The translations under genes and the position numbers were made by a program. A stretch of 64,000 nucleotides of DNA. Source: Nicotiana tabacum. Lineage: Eukaryota > Streptophyta > Magnoliopsida > Solanales > Solanaceae. Of the stretch, positions 53,951 through 64,000 are shown piece after piece. Within the stretch, counting starts at the first letter, position 1, and every line of letters starts with the position of its first letter. The notes beneath the pieces are model-generated. The model was given only the letters and a program-made list of their open reading frames with translations, was not told where the DNA came from and searched no databases. Location of the stretch: contig NC_134101.1 in assembly GCF_000715075.1 (NCBI RefSeq), forward strand, positions 199,536,103 through 199,600,102, written 5' to 3'.

Positions 53951-56015
53951 AATCCTCCAAACTTAAGCTTTTGCTTGTCCTCAAGCAAACAAAGTGATTC
54001 CCAACTCCTCAAGATAAAAGAAAGGAAAATTTCAGCTGTCCTAAAGTAACCTCATCAAGAATCAATTGGGACTAACAATTACCCTCAACTCAAATACATT
54101 ATTAACAATACACAACCTTTTTAGCACCATGGCTTTAGTGCGACACAAAAGCATCAAGAGTTGACTCAACTCATCAAAGAAACTCTTTCTATTACATTGG
54201 TGCAAACCTCACTTTTAGATTGTAGCACGCAGAACGAGGATTTTGAAAAACACACTCATCTCTCCAAAAAGGAAGGTCACAAGTCCGGCTCTAAGTACTA
54301 TATGCTTGCCCCTTATGTGAGTCACCACTAATGTAAGCTCACTCAACTCAAGATCATATAGGGCTTTTGCGGGAATGTAATGAAGGATTTTGGTTCAAGG
54401 TAGGATATATTGGTCTATGAAGGTTTAATCTTTCCTTAAGCACTTTATTTTTTTCATGTTGGCTCACATTTTCTTGACTCTTTGAGTCATTTACTTCTTC
54501 CTTAGGGGCTAGAGAGTCACACTGTCACTCTTTCTTGTTCATGTCAATCCTTTTTCTCCTTTCTAGTCTTTCCAAGACTTTCATCTTTACTTTTATTGAA
54601 TCCCTTCATTTCTTCTACATTGTTCATTATTCTTTTGACTTTTGGGCTTTTTTCTTTCTTTTTCTTTTTCCTTCTCTTTCTTCCTTTTTGTACCTTTTAT
54701 CACTTTTGCCTACCTCGTCTCGTCCCCCAAACTTATACTTTTGCTAGTTTGTGCTAAGGAAAGATCGGGTGTCAAGAGAGGATCATTTTAGAATGGATAA
54801 AGGTTTGTATCATGGTTTTTAAAAGAATAAGGGTTATGGCTCAACGGGGTTGACTAGGGATATCATCATTGGTGGGCTATGCATGATTTCAAGTCTCAAC
54901 TAGGATTAAGGGAAGCCTATAATCACTTCTCAAGTCAAGCTACACTTATGATTTCGCCTAGACAAACATTCAGGGCAAGTTCTAGACTTATTAGCACGGG
55001 ACTTGAACTTGCAAATCAATACCTCATCACACAAGTTATAGGATTTCTAAAGAGATAGAGTCGAGGGCTCACAACAACCTTAGCTAAGATTTGAGCAACA
55101 CAAATGGTTCCGAGAAACCACTTGATGATTGTTTAGTCAACACAAAAGTCTCAAGGTCACAACTATCACTATCCTATACACACCAATTTGTTTTTAACCA
55201 TAAGGTTAAAGGTAAATGTGTTAGGCCCAAGTGAAGCTTTGCCTGAGGAACTATTGTTCTCTAGCTACTATTTATACAAAAACAAAAAGAAAACAGACTC
55301 AAACACTTAAGAAGGTTTTCATGTCATCCATCATCGGGAAGAGCCACACGGTTCACACAAACTCTACCTTTGGAAAGAACCGTGGCATTAAGAAAACCAA
55401 AGGCTTATTGATTACGAAAACTTGTAAAAATAAGAAGCTATAAACTGAAATAAAGCTATTAAATGAAATAAGAAGCTACAAACTGAAATAAAGCTATTAA
55501 ATGAAATAAGAAGCTATGCTATTAAGGAAAATTGCAAAAGAAGTTATGAAGTAAAATTGAGAAAGTAAACTGAATATGTACAATAGGGGATTTAGACAAA
55601 TATACCTAACGAGGAATGAATATATACATGAGAAAGTAACTTTATATACAAATCGAGATTGAAAAATAACGAAAAGTGAAATAAATGGTAAAGTTATGTA
55701 CATACCAAAAGAGAAAAATAACAATAAAAGAAAAATAAGTGTTATATTTACATCCCAGTATCACAAATCAAAATAGGACCACCACCCCCCACCCCCCACC
55801 CCCCCAAATAAGAACTAGCATTGTCCTCAATGCTAATAGCAAAAAATAAGATCAAGGAAGGGGTTAGAGAGTAAAGAAAACTCCCTATAGGTCCTCTGTC
55901 TGCATGGGGTCCTGTGGCTGGGTCCCTGGATCACCTCCCTCGGGGTCCTGTGGCTGGCCTGAGGTACCACCCTTAGGGTCCTCCAGCTTAATCTCCAAGT
56001 CATCAACCTGGGGAA
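53951..56015. other. Element G 3' untranslated region
   Basis: Noncoding on the element strand. At its left end, GCTTGAGGACAAGCAAAAGC then AAGTTTGGAGG (- strand) is the polypurine region. At 55785-55806 lies a run of C-rich repeats (CACCCCCC). ATTGAGGACAATGC lies nearby on the - strand, a phrase usual after Athila ORF2. Hydrophobic frames on the + strand are not supported. Confidence 0.6.
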
Positions 56016-57830
56016 TCAGTCTCCTCCTCCTAGGCTCTCCATCAGCCTCCTGCTCAGGTATCTGCTTTGCCTGAGCTGCTGGAATTTGGTCCTATAATAA
56101 TAGCTCCAATGGTAGGTCACAACTGATTTTATCTTTTCCACTTCTCCTCTCAACAGCTTCACTGACTCCTTTGAGGCCCGAGTCTTTTTCAGCTTCTTCG
56201 TCTGCTTTCTCAGCTCCTTAATTGCTTTACCTTGATCTATAAGAGCATCCATGATGAGCTTCTAGTTGTCCAGGAGCTTATTTTGGTTGTCCAGAAGCTC
56301 CTTAAGAGATTCCTCCACTAAAGCTGGCACTTGGGGCTGTGCGGGAACTGACTAGGCTGCCACTAAACTGGATAGTACAGACAGCTTAGAAGTTGCTGCC
56401 TGCATCCAGTTGTTGATACTGGAGAGGGTCTGGTTCAACCTATGTGTAGTCAAAGGGTATGCTGACAAGGAGGGCACTAAGGAAGGCATGGACGTAGATG
56501 GTTCGAGGGCAGGATCTGGTATGGTAGTGGGAGGCTCAGAAGTAGTGACCACCACCGTTGGCTCTTCAGACTGGCCAGTAGAAGTAGTCTCTTTGCCCTT
56601 GGATTTGGGGTTGCTTGGACCCTGAAGGTTGTACCATGAGAAGGGCTTCTTGGGCTTCACCTTGGTATCAAAATCCTTTTTCTCAACCTCCTTATCTTCC
56701 AAGTACATGGTGAGGAAGTTCAAAAAGGGGTAGGATCTCTCACACTTGTTGACCACTCTGGTGATCACCCTGGACATGATATTCCCGACATTGATCGGGA
56801 ACCCTGCCATGATAGCTGCCACTATAATCGCTCGGGAAATCGGCATGTCACTGTCGTGAGTAGTGGGGTCTAATCTACTGCAAACAAAAGTCTCCCAACC
56901 CTTTGCCTCGAAGTTCACAGTGTTCCTATAGATAGGGACCCCCACTGCCAACCAAGCTGGAGTAGTATCCGGGAGAGCAAGTAGTGATGTCAACCATGGG
57001 CGGGATGCCTCATCTATTTCCATCTTCTCTAAGTACAATGATTCATATTCATCATTAAAACCAATGTAGTCGTTCAGAGTCTTTCCATCAAACTTGATCT
57101 TCAGGTTCCACACCTTAGTCACAAATGTGCCTTTTTTATGTGGGCAACATTGGCATAAAATTCCTTAATTAGGTTCTCATTAGCATCCGGCACGCTGCTA
57201 GTGAAGTATTTCCAACCCACTCTTTTATCAAAGTGCTGCTTCACATTGGGGTTGTGGGGCAGAAGATCCCGCTCTATAAACTGACGCTCATGTATGAGTG
57301 ACTTTTGAGGCCACCACTCCCTGAATTTGTGATATGCCTGCTCACTGAAAACCTCTACTACCACATCTCAGGGTTTCTTGTCCTCTCTAAGCCTCCAGTA
57401 TGGGTATCCCCCCCCCTCTCTTGTCATCCGGTGTCTCAGCGTCTACATCTATGGGGTCCTGTCCGGGTGAAGAAGTTGTAGGAGATGCTGATGCTGAGGA
57501 CTCACTACTCTCTGCTGAGCCATCAGACGACTCAAAAGAAACATGAGCAGTAGGAGAGGTTGGGGGTGTAGGAAGGTCTGTCAATTGAAATCTCCCCGGG
57601 AAGTCTAGTACATGTGTGGGTACAGAGTCACTCTTTGAGGCCTCCCGGGAGGGAACATACTCACTCCCCTTGGAGTGGGATGCAACTCTATCTGCAGCTC
57701 TGATACTTTTTCGCATTTTCTCAATTGATTGTCGTACTGCTAGGGGTAACTTGATTTGTCCTCATCCCCTATCCCGGGAGGACTCTTCTTTCCCCTTTTG
57801 TTTGCCATTGCCACCTTTTGCTTTAACCAT
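56016..57830 (-). pseudogene. Element G ORF2, putative plant transposon protein
   Basis: Starts at the ATG at 57830 (MVKAKGGNGKQKGKEE). A Ser/Thr/Pro-rich N-terminus is followed by ERDLLPHNPNVKQHFDK, VGWKYFTS and LIKEFYANV; then LEKMEIDEASRPWLTSLLAL, VNFEAKGWETFVCSRLDPT, ISRAIIVAAIMAGFPINVGN and YPFLNFLTMYLED. These fit the 'putative plant transposon protein' domain found in ORF2 of Athila-type elements. A coiled-coil tail (IDQGKAIKELRKQTKKLKKT) ends at 56016. Damage is light: three single stops (about 57757, 56349 and 56262), one more near 57370, and two frameshifts that coincide with a C9 run (57411) and a T6 run (57131). Role unknown; in Athila this position is called env-like. Confidence 0.75.
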
Positions 57831-59187
57831 TGTATGCATACATAGTCAGTGAAAGCTCGTTAGTATTGGTGTTAGAAGAAGCAGTAAAGAAAAGTAGATG
57901 AACAATTGACAGTGGTGTAACAACTTTCAGAACCGCTGACAGCGGATAAAGAAGCGCGACTGTGGAATGAGCACTGCTAACCGCGGAAAACTGGGCGTGG
58001 CCGCAGAGGTATGGGGATCAGACTATCCACCCTCTGATTCTATGGTCTCACTAAGCGCGGAAAATTGGGTGTGGCCGTGGAAGTTGCACCACTGTCCTCG
58101 GAAAAGCAACCGCGGTCGCGGACCTATATTATTTACTTCTCTGAACATGCGCACTGCTGACCGCAAGAAATGCAGTGCGGCCACGGAGGTTGGGCCACTA
58201 TCAGTGGAATTTGCCACCGCTAACTGCGGTAATCAAAAACTTCCCAAACTCAGATTGCACATGAATGCTGACGCGGAAATACCGCCGCGGCCGCGGAATT
58301 CAAAAACGAACTGAGCAATTCCTATAGTTTCTATTTTTCTTGCCATTAGTGAATATCATCTATGCTCTTAACCCCAACTAGCTATTAATTGATCAACCTT
58401 AACTATTTAAGCCTAATTTAATTAATACGAATGAACCCTAAGTTAAAATTAAAAGAAAAAGAGGAAGAAGAGATAAAAACTAACCAATACAAAATAACAA
58501 GTACAAATCAAAGAACAATTAGAAAGTGAGATTACCAGATATGTAATGAGTAACGAGAATAGACTTTAATCTTGTGTTTGTGCAGATTAGGGCTCAGATG
58601 AATAGCGAAAATTTTTGCTTGAGAGTGGAAAGAGCGAAAAGGGGAAAAGGTCTCATGACCTCCTATTTATAGAAAGAACCCTAGGACCCACAGAACTCAC
58701 CTGGCACGGCCTCGGAATATCACCGCAGTCCGCGCTTTTGACGAACAAAAGGACTGCATGTTTGAAACTGCCGCTGAGAGCGGAAAATGATATGCGACTG
58801 CGGAAAGGCACCAATGACCGCGGAAAATGCACCGTGGACGCGGATGAAACTTTAGAGAAGTCTCATTTTGGATTTTTCATCCCACGTCTGCCACCAAATT
58901 ATGCCTCCGCGATATGACCACCGCTGACCGTGGAAAATGGAGCAATGTCAGCGGTCCAACTTCAAACTATTGAAAAAAATTTCCAGCTTAGTCCTGCACT
59001 GCATCAAACATTCCTAGTTCTAAACATAGCTTATACTAAGAAGAAAATCAAAAAGAAGAAAAAACACATGGATTGACTCCCAAGAAGCGCCTGATTTAAC
59101 GTCGCTACATGACGCAGGTTACCATCAATAATTTGAGATGGATCATTGCCACCACATAGCTGTCATCAAAATTGCCAAGATAGTGCT
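57831..59187. other. Element G spacer between pol and ORF2, with GC-rich words
   Basis: No coding sequence is supported. Two clusters of words such as ACCGCGG, GCCGCGGAA and TGACCGCGGAAAATG (57935-58305 and 58700-58960) lie in otherwise AT-rich sequence. They resemble the words in the G LTR. Confidence 0.65.
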
Positions 59188-60051
59188 TCACTCTGTGCCC
59201 ATTAACTCTGAATATTTTACCATTTTATTTTTCAAATCAAGAGCACCAAACAGAGTTACAAGCACCACCTCAAAAGGTCCACTCCATTTGGATTTGAGCT
59301 TTCTCGGGAACAGTCGTAACCAGGAGTTGAATAAGAGAACCAAGTCACCTTCCTTGAATTCCTTGCTACGGGCATACTTGTCATGTAAGTATTTCATCTT
59401 GTACTTATATAAGGACGAGCTGGAATAGGCATGAAACCGAAACTCATCAAGTTCATTGAGTTGCTCTACCAGGAGATTTTCTGCAACATCCCATTCAAGA
59501 TTTAACTTTTTCAAAGTCCACATGGCCTTATGCTCTAACTCAACCGATAGATAGCAAGGTTTACCAAATACCAACCGGTACGGAGACATACCAATCGGAG
59601 TCTTGTAAGCAGTCATGTAAGCCCACAAAGTATCATCCAGTTTCTTTGATCAGTCAGTCCTATTTGTATTGACAGTCTTTGACAATATGTTGTTAATCTC
59701 CCTGTTGGAGACCTCAACTTGCCCACTAGCCTGAGGATGTTAAGGGGTTGAAACTTTGTGATTGACACCATACTTTGCAAGCAAAGTGTCAAATGCCTTA
59801 TTGTAGAAATGAGAACCCCCATCACTGATGATTGATCTAGGAGTGCCAAACCGAGTAAAGATATTCTTCTTGAGAAAAGCAACCACACTCCGGGCCTCGT
59901 TGTTGGGTAAAGCCACGACCTCAACCCATTTGGAAACATAATCAATGGCCACCAGAATGTATGTGTTGCCACATGAACTCACAAAAGGTCCCATGAAGTC
60001 AATGCTCCATACGTCAAATATGTCAATCTCAAGAATAGTGGTGAGAGGCAT
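59188..60051 (-). pseudogene. Element G integrase core and C-terminus (broken)
   Basis: Core on the - strand: [12 protein letters not shown] (first Asp), [25 protein letters not shown] (second Asp) and GQVEVSNREI (Glu). The conserved Tyr before HPQASGQ is a TAA stop (59736-59738). A second break is near 59650. The C-terminal part is open at 59628-59188 ([38 protein letters not shown], WSGPFEVV) and ends at the stop at 59188. It is the most nearly intact integrase in the window. Confidence 0.85.
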
Positions 60052-61036
60052 TTAATCCTTCTTTGAAATTCCACCTGCTCTCTGACACTCATCACATCTC
60101 TTCACAAGCTCACCCACATCTTTGTACAATGTAGGCCAATAAAAACCATAGCTAAGCACCTTTGAAGTTGTCCACGCCCCACCATGATGACCACCGTAGG
60201 GAGAGGAATGACAAGCATCCAAAATACCCATTTGCTTCTCTTCCGAAACACATCTTTGGATCACACCATCATTACAGATTTTGAACAAATAAGGCTCATC
60301 CCAGTAGTAGTCTAAGATATCCCGTTTAAACTTCTTCCTTTGGTTAGAATAGAGCTCACACGGAACAATACTGGTCACAAGAAAATTGGCAACATCCGTG
60401 AACCAAGGCATGCTATTCACAGATACGGAGAGGAGTTGCGTATCAAGGAATGAATCATTAATTTCGAGGCCATCATGGGGCCTCCCCTCCTCCTTCAAGT
60501 GGGACAAGTGGTCCACCACTTGGTTTTCACTCCCTTTTTGATCAACAATGTCAATGTCAAACTCTTGAAGCAATAGAACCCATCTCATCAACCTAGTCTT
60601 AGAATCCTTCTTTGTCATCAAGTAGCGGAGTGTTGCATGGTCAGTCTGAACTATCACCTTAGCACCCATGATATAAGGCCTAAACTTCTGCAAACACAAT
60701 TGCTAGCAACTCTTTTTCTGTCACTGTGTAACTAATTTGAGCATCATTTATTGTTTTGCTTGCATAATACACTGGGTGAAACATCTTGTTTACTCTTTGA
60801 CCCAAGACCACTCCTGCCGCAACATCACTTGCATCACACATGAGCTCAAAAGGTAAGCTCCAATTGGGTGTGGTAATAATGGGAGTGGTTGTCAATTTAT
60901 ACTTGAGAAGTTCAAAAGCTTTCATGCATTCCTCATTAAACATGAACTTTACATCCTTTTCCAATAATTTGCACAAAGGATTCACTACCTTAGAAAATTC
61001 TTTGATGAAAGTTTCGGTAGAACCCCGCATGCCCAA
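60052..61036 (-). pseudogene. Element G RNase H and integrase zinc finger
   Basis: On the - strand from 61036: KLLEKDVKFMFNEECMKAFE, TTPNWSLPFELMCDASD (RNase H Asp), YYASKTINDAQ and [14 protein letters not shown] (RNase H Glu). A frameshift near 60690 follows, then [20 protein letters not shown] and [20 protein letters not shown]. The integrase zinc finger has [11 protein letters not shown] and [15 protein letters not shown] (HHCC). It continues into the core at 60051 after one stop. Confidence 0.85.
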
Positions 61037-61822
61037 GAAAACTCCTAACCCTCTTGACTGAAGTAGGAGGAGGAAGCTTTGAAATCACTTCAATCTTCGC
61101 CTTGTCCACCTCTATTCCATTATTTGAGATCTTATGGTCGAGGATAATGCCCTCCGTAAAGTGCCATTTTTCCCAGTTAAGCACAAGATTTGTCTCTTCA
61201 CACCGGGCTAGCACTTTGTCAAGATTCTTCAAACACTCATCAAGGAGTCACCCTCAACACTGAAATCATCCATGAACACTTCCAAGAAGTCATCCACCAT
61301 GTCGGTAAATATAGCCATCATACATTGCTAAAAGGTAGCCGGTGCATTACACAAACCAAATGGCATCCTAGAAAATGCAAAACTGCTATACGGACACGTG
61401 AAGGTGGTTTTCTCCTTGTCTTCCAGAGCAATCAAGATCTGGTTGTAACCTAAGTACCCATCCAGAAAGTAGTAGAAGGCATGCCCAGCAAGCATATCTA
61501 GCATTTGGTCAAGAAAGGGTAATGGAAAATGATCTTTGCGGGTCACTTTATTCAGTTTGCGGTAGTCCATGCACACCCTCCATCCGGTGACCGTCCTGGT
61601 GGGAATCAACTCATTTTGCTCATTGGTGACCACAGTCATACCACCCTTCTTCGGCACACATTTTACCGGAGAAGTCCAAGAACTATCTGAGATGGGGTAT
61701 ACAACCCCTGCATCTAACCACTTGATCACCTCCTTTTTGACAACCTCTTGCATAGCCTCGTTCAACCTCCTTTGATGTTCCATGGAGGGCTTGGCGTCAT
61801 CTTCAAGTATAATATTGTGCAT
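60990..61822 (-). pseudogene. Element G reverse transcriptase (broken)
   Basis: An open piece at 61822-61328 includes EVIKWLDAGVVYPISDSSW, SPVKCVPKKGGMTVV, GWRVCMDYRKLNKVTRKDHF and FYYFLDGYLGYNQI (usually FLDGYSGYNQI), ending MPFGLCNAPATF. After one stop at 61327, the catalytic box VFMDDFSV lies near 61255-61290. A further frame break precedes the piece 61232-60990 with LNWEKWHFTEGIILDHKIS and LPPPTSVKRVRSFLGHAGFY. Confidence 0.88.
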
Positions 61823-61912
61823 GGAAAAGGTAGGGCTTATTCCCTAAATATCAGCTAGAGTCCATCTAATTGCCTTCTTCCTTATTTGGAGCACCTCCAG
61901 TGTGGCATCTAC

Positions 61913-63061
61913 CTACACGTTAGTAAGACAAGAAGAAAGAATAACAGGTAAAGTTAAACTAGGGCCCAAAAATTCATACCTGAGGTGAGAAGGCAAAGGC
62001 TTCAACTCCAAAATGGAAGGTTCCTCAATTGAGGGCTTTGTTGGTGGAGTCTTTCTGTTCTCAAGATCTAAAGAAAGTTTACGGGGCTCATAAGAATAAG
62101 AACACATTCCATGCAAAGCATTAACACACTCTACCCTACTTTCATCCTCATTCACATCAAGGTTCAACAATACTGCTTCTAAAGGATCCTCTACATTGAT
62201 CATGGCACTAGTATCATCAACTATCACCTCCGTGACAATATCCATAAAAGAGCAAACTTCAGTACTATTCGGCTGCCTCATTGATTTGCACACATGAAAG
62301 ACAACTTTTTCGTCACCCACCCGGAAGGTGAGCTCCTCTACTTCCACATCAACCAATGTCTTCCCTGTTGCAAGGAAAGGTCTTCCCAATATTATTGGCA
62401 CCTCATAGTCGACTTCGCAGTCCAGAATCACAAAGTCAGCACGCAAAATAAACTTGTCCACCCGGACAACAACATCATCAATAATACCAAGCGGCATCTT
62501 GATTGTTTTATCTGCCATTTGCAATCTCATTGAAGTATCTCTCGGTTGACCAATACCCAAAGTTTTGAATACGGAGTAAGGCATCAAATTTATACTTGCT
62601 CCCAAATCACACAAGGCCTTTGCAAAATCCGCACTCCCAATGGTACATGGAATGGTGAAAGCGTTGGGATCTTCAAGCTTTGGAGCCATCGAGTGCACAA
62701 TTGCACTTACTTGATGAGTCATTTTGATGGTCTCACAATCCATAAATCTCTTTTTGGTCACCAAGTATTTCATAAACTTGGCGTAACCTGACATTTGCTC
62801 AAGAGCTTCCACCAAAGGAACATTGATCGACAAGATTTTCATCATCTCAATAAACTTCTTAAATTGGTTTTCATTCTTTTGCTTCGTAAGTCTTTGAGGG
62901 TAAGGTGGAGGAGGCCTTGGCAAAGGAGCCTTGGCTTTAAGCATAACCGTTTCTGGCATGTCTATTACGTGTTCCCTAGACGAGTTCACATCATTTTGAG
63001 TCTCCACCTCATTATCATGAATATCAATTCTCACTTCAGCATTCAAATTCTCTTCACTCAC
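61913..63061 (-). CDS. Element G gag end and aspartic protease (open 382 codons)
   Basis: A long open part of the gag-pol frame. It begins with a Glu/Asn-rich gag linker, then a PPPPYPQRL motif and a gag-pol junction helix (FKKFIEMMKILSINVPLVEAL). The protease domain starts at IPCTIGSADFAKALCDLGAS; the catalytic Asp is in DLGASINLMP, the usual Athila form. VDYEVPIILGRPFLATGKTL is the ILGRP motif of the fold. An acidic linker to RT follows. It is truncated upstream by a stop just before 63061 and downstream before RT at 61822. Confidence 0.85.
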   Translation of the reverse strand: MSEENLNAEVRIDIHDNEVETQNDVNSSREHVIDMPETVMLKAKAPLPRPPPPYPQRLTKQKNENQFKKFIEMMKILSINVPLVEALEQMSGYAKFMKYLVTKKRFMDCETIKMTHQVSAIVHSMAPKLEDPNAFTIPCTIGSADFAKALCDLGASINLMPYSVFKTLGIGQPRDTSMRLQMADKTIKMPLGIIDDVVVRVDKFILRADFVILDCEVDYEVPIILGRPFLATGKTLVDVEVEELTFRVGDEKVVFHVCKSMRQPNSTEVCSFMDIVTEVIVDDTSAMINVEDPLEAVLLNLDVNEDESRVECVNALHGMCSYSYEPRKLSLDLENRKTPPTKPSIEEPSILELKPLPSHLRYEFLGPSLTLPVILSSCLTNV

Positions 63062-64000
63062 TTGCTCATCAACTATAGGAACATCATCATCTTACACTTT
63101 AACCTCATCACTCAGAACTTCCTTTTGCTTGGAGGTATTCACATCACCACCTCGACCGCTTCTAGTGATCACCGCCATTGCATGCTCGGTATTGTTCCCA
63201 CCCTTCGGGTTTACTACTGTATCACTAGGTAGAGCCCCCTTAAGGCGAGTATTCAAAGATTGCAAAATCTAGCCAAGTTGAACCTCCAAGTTTCGGATTG
63301 AAGTATTATGGGATGCCAACAGGGCATTAGAGTCGGCACTCTTTTTCATTATTTGTTCAAACATCATACGATCCTTCCCATCTCATTGTTTGACAAGCTA
63401 GGACCTTGGGACGGAAATGGAGGCGGGTTGTTTGGTTGTTGATACATCGGAGGTCTTTGAAAGCCTTCCCCCCGATTTCCTTGATTTCCATTATTCCAAT
63501 GCCCTTGGTTGTTATTTCCTCCCCAATTGTTGTTATTTCCACTCCAATTTCCCTGGTTGTTCTAATTTCCCCAATTCTGAGTGTTGTTCCCCCAGTTGCT
63601 ATTTTCTTGTTAGTTTTGATTTCCTCAGTTTCCTTGGGATATACACTGTTGTTGTTGGTTAGGAGAATTGCCCATTTGTCCTTGGTAATTGTTCACATAC
63701 TGGACTTCTTCACTTTGCTCATCATAACCATCATCTTGGTTGAAACCACCGTTACCCTGCTCATATTGATCCGGATTACCTTGACTTTGTTGATCTCTTT
63801 GTCGCCTTTTGTTGACCAACATGTTAACATCTTTCATAGCATTTACTTGTCTTGGCACTTGAACTTGCTGCAATTGAGCTTTTGCCAACTGGTTCATTGT
63901 TGTAGTTAACTCTGCTATTGCCTGGCCATGGTCGTGGAGCTCTTTATGCAGGTGAATGACAGTGGGATCACCCTGTGGCACATTAGCTCGACTTTGACAA
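63062..64000 (-). pseudogene. Element G gag C-terminal part (Asn/Gln-rich), leaves window
   Basis: On the - strand: coiled-coil-like HKELHDHGQAIAELTTTMNQ, then AKAQLQQVQVPRQVNAMKDV and Gln/Asn/Gly-rich repeats (NNYQGQMGNSPNQQQQ; then NWG/NQG repeats to about 63440). This composition is typical of the end of Athila gag. Stops near 63625 and 63095 interrupt it. The start of gag and the 5' LTR are beyond 64000. Confidence 0.75.

Larger units (their letters stand above)
52386..64000 (-). mobile_element. Athila-type Ty3/Gypsy element G, minus strand, 5' end outside the window
   Basis: On the - strand: gag (from beyond 64000), protease with DLGASINLM, RT with FMDD, RNase H, integrase, spacer, an ORF2, 3' UTR and a 3' LTR at 52386-53950. 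DLGAS protease, FMDDFSV RT and a second ORF after pol are features of the Athila lineage. The candidate TSD on the left is GGGAG (52381-52385). Confidence 0.85.

Noticed and set aside
54535..54747. Hydrophobic 70-codon plus-strand frame in G 3' UTR
   Set aside because: TTC/CTT-rich DNA, antisense to the element, no start or promoter context, no known family.
63406..63909. 167-codon Leu/Ile/Val-rich plus-strand frame
   Set aside because: It is the reverse of the Asn/Gln-rich gag end of element G; complement of AAC/CAA codons yields Val/Leu/Ile runs.

Overview
This is a eukaryotic, plant nuclear window, and almost all of it is nested LTR retrotransposons. The element families (Tat-lineage Ty3/Gypsy with an extra RNase H, a chromodomain Tekay/Del-type Gypsy, an Athila-type Gypsy, long solo LTRs beginning TGTCGCG/TGTCACGACC) and the 80-odd nt GT-AG introns point to a dicot, most likely Solanaceae and perhaps Nicotiana. 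The taxon is an inference from family resemblance. I see only one plausible host gene, a small charged protein at 37530-37865, and no tRNA, rRNA or bacterial-type features.

Layout. (1) 1-23634: Tat element 'T1' on the + strand, entering from the left. It has a broken pol (1-2883), a 3' untranslated region, an antisense spliced gene (4261-5098 and 15958-17650), a polypurine tract and a 3' LTR. Three elements interrupt it: an antisense solo LTR in pol (1140-1913, TSD ATACT), element 'C' (5099-15957) inside the antisense gene, and a giant 4.95-kb solo LTR (18524-23474, TSD GGGTT) inside T1's 3' LTR. (2) 23635-24383: noncoding. (3) 24384-34927: a complete but dead Tat element 'B' (TSD AGTAT) with both LTRs, gag, protease, truncated RT, RNase H, extra RNase H, integrase and an antisense gene. 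(4) 34928-38749: the least repetitive stretch, holding a 762-bp foldback/MITE and the small host gene. (5) 38750-51109: chromodomain Gypsy element 'E' on the - strand, with a 2.9-kb solo LTR 'F' (TSD GAAAA) nested in its 3' LTR; its 5' LTR is truncated. (6) 51110-52385: a Tat LTR/PBS remnant cut by an LTR fragment 'H'. (7) 52386-64000: Athila-type element 'G' on the - strand, leaving the window on the right, with gag-pol, an ORF2 of the putative-plant-transposon-protein type and a 3' LTR.

The most interesting signal is the antisense gene carried by all three Tat elements. In each, an intron of 82-83 nt sits at the same place and in the same phase, just after a (V/I)RT(S/A)D(I/L)IP...FPE.W motif. 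In T1 and C there is a TATA box of its own upstream on the minus strand. In C, which seems to lack pol entirely, this antisense gene is the best preserved coding sequence. C also carries a ~198-bp minisatellite and a rearranged 5' LTR, and its two flanks appear to come from different T1-like copies.
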